A stretch of DNA of 9,901 nt, from positions 1-9,901 of the forward strand of contig PFEE01000030.1 in NCBI GenBank assembly GCA_002793745.1, read 5' to 3'. Numbering within the stretch: the stretch's first letter is position 1; each line of letters starts with the position of its first letter. The translations under genes were made by a program, and so were the position numbers. A model generated the notes under the pieces. That model did not search any database, was not told the origin of the DNA, and worked only from the letters and a program-made list of their open reading frames with translations. This document shows positions 7,212 through 9,901 of the stretch, piece after piece. This DNA comes from Candidatus Roizmanbacteria bacterium CG10_big_fil_rev_8_21_14_0_10_45_7 (lineage in GTDB: Bacteria; Patescibacteriota; Microgenomatia; UBA1406).

Positions 7212-8581
7212 AGGCCTACTTCAAGCAATTCCGTTTTTCGTATTGGCTTATCCGATCATTTCTTTCTAAACACCTGCGTATTATTATCGTGGTGTGTGTG
7301 GGAGCATTTCTTTTCATGTTTTTTTCAGGAACGATTTTCAATTTTATATCGGTGGTGTTTACCATTAACAAGCAAACCGTCGGATTGGTGGTGCCGCCAA
7401 CCGGCAATGGATTGCCTCCCGAAATATTACGCCGTGTTTCCCGTTCGTTAATGGGATATAGTTCAGAAGGGAAGCTGTTTCCCCAGTTGGCGCAGCGGGT
7501 GACCATGAGCCAGAATGGCAAAGTGTACGACATTATTCTAAAAAAAGACCTGACGTGGCAAGACGGCAGGCAATTTACCGCATACACGATTCCTGATAAG
7601 TTGCTTAACTTTGACCGGACCAAAAAACAGATTATCGATGAGCGTACTATCCGGTTTACGCTTGATGTTGATCGCCCTCCGTCAACGTTCCCTACGTTGT
7701 TAACCGCGCCGCTGGTTACCGAGAAGCTGGTTGGTGTTGAAGGAGAGTATAGCCTTCGTTCAATTAAATACCGGTTTGGTGAGCTTGAATCGGTTATTTT
7801 AGCTCCACAAAAAAGGGGAGCGCCGGTGCTGCAATACCGGTTGTATAAAAACCAAGATGACGTGGTGCTGGGGTATAAATTGGGGGAGATTAATGAATTT
7901 AGTACCTACACCAAAAGCGTTGCCGATGAATTTCAAACCTGGAGAAACACGAAAGTAAGCCGTATAGTGGACGTTAAAAAAATTACGACCCTGTTTATTA
8001 ACACCCAGAGACCGCCGCTTGATAACCGGACCGTACGCCAGTCCATAGCGCAAAGCATGAATTATCCTGAGCTGGAAGAACATGGAGTACGCGCGTATAC
8101 CTCTATTTTGCCCTTCTCATGGGCATACAACAAAGACATTGTTACCTATAATTACGAGGCAGAGATAGCGCGGGGAAGAATTAAAGAAAGCTCTGCCAAC
8201 GGCACTAAGCTGGTATTTTATTCTTCGTATGATTTGCACGACATAGCCGAGGCAGTAGAGCTATATCTTGAGGATGTTGGTTTTGATGTTGACCTGCGCT
8301 ACACCAACTACACGCCGGTTGATTACGACTTGTATTTGGTTATTGTTGAGCCGGATATAGATCCTGATCAGTACATTTTTTGGCACTCGTCCCGCAAAAT
8401 AGAACCTAACTTTAGTAAGCTCAATAATGTCAAAATTGATAACGCGCTTGAGCGGGGACGGTTGGAGTTTTCTGAAAATAAACGAAAAGAGTTCTACTAT
8501 AAATTTCAGGAAACATTAGCGGAAGAAGTTCCCGCGGTCTTTCTGTACTATCCGTATTTGTACGTGGTAGACCGGAAATAA
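7208..8581 (+). CDS. Membrane-anchored ABC solute-binding-like protein (SBP_bac_5 type)
   Basis: The product resembles peptide/nickel-binding proteins of ABC importers (OppA/DppA type, family 5). The family features seen are the early segment LPPEILRRVSRSLMGYSSEGKLFPQLAQ, the LKKDLTWQDGRQFTA motif (the usual WHDGxxFTAxDV), LFINTQRPPLDNRTVRQSIAQSMNY (the usual LxxNxxxPPFxDxRVRxAI), and a C-terminal EVPAVFLYYP segment. At 457 residues it is somewhat shorter than the usual 500-550. The N-terminus has a basic stretch and one hydrophobic helix (about 25-47) without a lipobox: Cys30 lies inside the helix, not at a cleavage site. It is therefore probably anchored by an uncleaved helix. No permease or ATPase gene lies nearby. 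It overlaps secG by ATGA. Whether it binds peptides is unknown; it may serve an envelope role instead. Confidence 0.85.
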   Translation: MKAYFKQFRFSYWLIRSFLSKHLRIIIVVCVGAFLFMFFSGTIFNFISVVFTINKQTVGLVVPPTGNGLPPEILRRVSRSLMGYSSEGKLFPQLAQRVTMSQNGKVYDIILKKDLTWQDGRQFTAYTIPDKLLNFDRTKKQIIDERTIRFTLDVDRPPSTFPTLLTAPLVTEKLVGVEGEYSLRSIKYRFGELESVILAPQKRGAPVLQYRLYKNQDDVVLGYKLGEINEFSTYTKSVADEFQTWRNTKVSRIVDVKKITTLFINTQRPPLDNRTVRQSIAQSMNYPELEEHGVRAYTSILPFSWAYNKDIVTYNYEAEIARGRIKESSANGTKLVFYSSYDLHDIAEAVELYLEDVGFDVDLRYTNYTPVDYDLYLVIVEPDIDPDQYIFWHSSRKIEPNFSKLNNVKIDNALERGRLEFSENKRKEFYYKFQETLAEEVPAVFLYYPYLYVVDRK

Positions 8582-8583
8582 CC

Positions 8584-9282
8584 ATGGCAACCTTGTACGT
8601 TATTGGTACCCCATTGGGCAACAGCACGGACTTATCGCTGCGTGCTATTGTCATACTGACTAAGCTTACCTATCTTGCCTGTGAAGATACGAGGAGTGCC
8701 CATCGATTATTAATGGCGCGTGCTATAACGTCACCTAAGCAATATATTGCACTGTATCAGGAAAAGGAACAGACAGAAACCGCATGGATAATTTCATTAC
8801 TACAACAAGGACACGACGTGGGAGTTATGAGTGAGGCCGGCATGCCCACCATTTCTGACCCGGGAAGCTACCTCATCGCAGCGGCCCGTGCGCTTGGTAT
8901 TACTGTGGTTATTGTTCCCGGGCCCAGCGCTCCGGCAACAGCCCTTGCTGCATTGGGGTTTGACGGATCCCGTTATCTGTTTTGTGGTTACTTGCCTAAA
9001 AAAGAATCTGATGCGCGTAAGCATATTGCAACATGGGGCGACAAAATTTTGGATAAACCGTATTCTGTCGTATGTTTCGAAAGCTCGCATCGCATAAACG
9101 AAACGATTAAAGCCATTGCCCAGGCATATCCGCATCATGAGCTGGGTATATGCCGAAACCTGACTAAAATGGATGAGTTGGTTCTACGTGGGCAGGCACT
9201 TGAGTTGTCCGAAAAAATATTGCCTTCCGACGGGGAATACACCTTAGCGTTATTTTTTTCTCGGAAGCGCTTGCCTCGCTAA
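8584..9282 (+). CDS. rsmI: 16S rRNA (cytidine1402-2'-O)-methyltransferase RsmI
   Basis: RsmI uses S-adenosylmethionine to 2'-O-methylate C1402 in the decoding centre of 16S rRNA. Family motifs occur in order: YVIGTPLGN (5-13), ACEDTR (32-37), SEAGMPTISDPG (83-94, usually SDAG), VPGPSA (111-116), then FCGYLPKK and a FESSHR segment (usually FESPHR). CRNLTK and LPSDGEYTL close the methylase domain. At 232 residues it lacks the last ~50 residues found in the E. coli protein (286). It starts two bases after the preceding stop; a weak GGAAA lies just upstream, the closest thing to a ribosome-binding site in this cluster. The Asp-to-Glu and Pro-to-Ser changes are conservative departures in otherwise strong motifs. 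Confidence 0.93.
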   Translation: MATLYVIGTPLGNSTDLSLRAIVILTKLTYLACEDTRSAHRLLMARAITSPKQYIALYQEKEQTETAWIISLLQQGHDVGVMSEAGMPTISDPGSYLIAAARALGITVVIVPGPSAPATALAALGFDGSRYLFCGYLPKKESDARKHIATWGDKILDKPYSVVCFESSHRINETIKAIAQAYPHHELGICRNLTKMDELVLRGQALELSEKILPSDGEYTLALFFSRKRLPR

Positions 9283-9294
9283 CGGCGGGTCGCG

Positions 9295-9303
9295 TGTTAT
9301 AAT
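9295..9303 (+). promoter_or_regulatory. Extended -10 promoter for yqeY, leaderless geometry
   Basis: TGTTATAAT combines the TGn extension with a perfect TATAAT (9298-9303) in the 28-base gap after rsmI. Seven bases separate it from the ATG at 9311, so the transcript would start at or right next to the start codon. No convincing -35 box is at the right distance. The same layout is seen upstream of uvrA. Confidence 0.7.
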
Positions 9304-9310
9304 CTATCTC

Positions 9311-9754
9311 ATGATAAAACAAACCATTAAAGACGACAGCATTGTGTTGCTAAAAACGGGAAAAACCGAGAGGTTAGTGGTGTTGCGTAATCTGTTGGCT
9401 GAAATCAGTAATGCCGAGATAGAGCTTAAGCATGAGCTTACTGATGCAGAAACAGTTACTTTACTGCGCAAGCAAGTGAAAAAACTTAAGGATGCTGCTT
9501 TGATGTTTGAAGAGGGCGGCCGGGATGATTTAGCAGAAGAAAATAAACTTGAGATTGAGGCAATTAGCAAGTATTTGCCGGCTGAAATAAGTGACGAAGA
9601 ACTTGAAAAAAATGTGCGCATAGCGCTTGAGAAGCTTGATCCTTCCATAGAAGGAGGACGACGCATCGGCGCCGTCATAAAGGAGCTGGCCGGCCGGGAC
9701 GGTGTAGAATCGAGCCGCATCTCCAAAATGGTTTTGAAATTGATGGCGCAGTAA
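9311..9754 (+). CDS. yqeY: GatB/YqeY domain-containing protein
   Basis: This is a stand-alone YqeY protein, homologous to the C-terminal tRNA-binding tail of GatB, the amidotransferase subunit that makes Gln-tRNA or Asn-tRNA. Its own role is not firmly established. The 147-residue length is the family norm. Recognisable are the N-terminal helix with VVLRNLLAEISNAEIE, a charged helical middle (TLLRKQVKKLKDAALMFEEGGRDDLAE), the hallmark EAISKYLPAEISDEEL, and a C-terminal IGAVIKELAGRDGVESSRISKMV (usual GKVMGxLxxKxxGRADGxxVSxxV). The ATG directly follows a strong -10 box with no ribosome-binding site, so a leaderless message is likely. It could also be reached by read-through from rsmI, since no terminator lies between. 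Confidence 0.93.
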   Translation: MIKQTIKDDSIVLLKTGKTERLVVLRNLLAEISNAEIELKHELTDAETVTLLRKQVKKLKDAALMFEEGGRDDLAEENKLEIEAISKYLPAEISDEELEKNVRIALEKLDPSIEGGRRIGAVIKELAGRDGVESSRISKMVLKLMAQ

Positions 9755-9787
9755 GAGGGAGTACAGCAGTGATTGCCGAGATCCCTC
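9755..9787 (+). terminator. Weak hairpin directly after yqeY
   Basis: GAGGGA (9755-9760), starting on the base after the stop codon, pairs with TCCCTC (9782-9787) around a 21-base loop. No T tract follows, so it is not a classical intrinsic terminator. It competes for the same CCCTC bases with the next hairpin (9783-9818). Confidence 0.3.
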
Positions 9788-9818
9788 CTTCGTCAAGCTT
9801 AGCTTGACTACGGAAGGG
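9783..9818 (+). repeat. Imperfect inverted repeat (CCTCCTTCG...CTACGGAAGGG)
   Basis: The core is a six-pair stem TCAAGC/GCTTGA (9793-9798 with 9802-9807), extended by G9792-C9808 around a three-base loop. An outer stem CCCT..CC pairs with GG..AGGG (9783-9788 with 9812-9818), with mismatches between. The CCTCCTTCG...TACGG-AGGG wording resembles, from memory, intergenic hairpin repeats that are common in Patescibacteria genomes. It may serve as a 3'-end or processing signal for yqeY, and it abuts the tRNA-like sequence, sharing GGG 9816-9818 with it. Confidence 0.55.
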
Positions 9819-9901
9819 CAAAGGGCGGAATTGGTAAATACAGACGCGCTTTGCCGGCCATAGCCCGAGCGTTAGCGAGGAGCGAAGGCTGGCACGCTTG
9901 A
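9816..9901 (+). tRNA. tRNA-Leu(GAG)-like gene, partial and interrupted
   Basis: GGCGGAATTGG followed by GACGCGC is the D-arm wording of bacterial tRNA-Leu. At the window end, GCACGCTTGA reads as the 5' anticodon stem and loop of tRNA-Leu(GAG), cut off one base before the anticodon is complete. If bases 9850-9893 are removed, the two parts join as GACGCGCACGCTTGA, a normal D-stem to anticodon junction (C27-C31 = CACGC, loop TTGA..). The candidate 5' acceptor strand is GGGCAAA (9816-9822). Oddities argue for caution: position 8 would be G rather than the near-universal U, and the D loop has about six extra bases (AATACA region). The acceptor-like GGCAAAG also pairs perfectly with CTTTGCC (9849-9855) at the start of the insert. 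It could be an interrupted functional tRNA, a pseudogene, or a different structured RNA. The 3' half is outside the window. Confidence 0.45.
9850..9893 (+). repeat. 44-base hairpin-forming insert within the tRNA-like sequence
   Basis: The segment separates tRNA-Leu D-arm from anticodon arm and has a two-base GC ambiguity at its ends, so the true limits may be 9848-9891. GCC-AT-AGCC (9857-9865) pairs with GGCT-GGC (9887-9893), seven pairs with an AT bulge. This encloses a purine-rich stretch with three AGCG units (9868-9871, 9874-9877, 9881-9884). It could be a mobile palindromic repeat, an intron-like insert or part of the RNA fold. Confidence 0.5.

Noticed and set aside
9275..9284. CTCGCTAACG near the rsmI stop, the reverse complement of 9870-9879 in the tRNA insert
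   Set aside because: A ten-base match is expected many times by chance in a 10 kb window and the flanks agree only loosely, so it is not claimed as a second repeat copy.
9304..9726. 140-codon Ser-rich open frame on the minus strand over yqeY
   Set aside because: The serine-rich composition is what an antisense reading of a Glu/Leu/Lys-rich helical gene gives; yqeY itself is a clear family member.
1..9754. Recoded UGA (glycine) genetic code of some CPR groups
   Set aside because: All recognised proteins are full length with standard stops, several genes end in TGA at the expected place, and no in-frame UGA is needed.
1..9901. CRISPR array, toxin-antitoxin pair, defence island or insertion sequence
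   Set aside because: I saw no spaced direct repeats, transposase, nuclease-antitoxin pair or terminal inverted repeats around a gene in the window.

Overview
The window looks like a chromosomal segment of a Patescibacteria/CPR-type (Parcubacteria-like) bacterium. This is inferred from several things together: extreme compaction, with ATGA stop/start overlaps between most genes; shortened versions of standard proteins (UvrC without its helix-hairpin-helix end, a short RsmI); almost no Shine-Dalgarno sequences; TGn-TATAAT-type promoters placed directly against start codons; and secG next to a membrane-anchored solute-binding-like protein with no permease. All genes read through with the standard bacterial code, so the UGA=Gly code of Gracilibacteria-like groups is not in use. 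All genes are on the + strand.

Layout: 1-503 is the 3' end of uvrB. An extended -10 promoter (513-521) leads into uvrA (531-3461). Without a gap follow an exported, membrane-anchored transglutaminase-like protein (3451-5301), uvrC (5298-6596), a four-helix membrane protein of the YvlD/phage_holin_4_2 type (6589-6999), secG (6996-7211), an anchored family-5 solute-binding-like protein (7208-8581) and rsmI (8584-9282). A second extended -10 promoter (9295-9303) leads into a GatB/YqeY-domain gene (9311-9754). The last ~150 bases hold hairpins and what looks like the 5' part of a tRNA-Leu(GAG) gene interrupted by a 44-base hairpin-forming segment. The window ends inside its anticodon.

How the genes fit together: uvrB, uvrA and uvrC supply the whole UvrABC nucleotide excision repair nuclease from one cluster, although they are usually dispersed in other bacteria. 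Interleaved with them is a cell-envelope set (transglutaminase-like protein, four-helix membrane protein, SecG, anchored solute-binding-like protein) that shares export to or residence in the membrane. rsmI and yqeY are translation-related. The tight overlaps suggest one long transcript from 516 to at least 9282, with yqeY able to start its own.

Most of the content is housekeeping. The best leads are the interrupted tRNA-Leu-like locus at the right edge, the HhH-less UvrC coupled to a secreted transglutaminase-like gene, and the leaderless promoter geometry.
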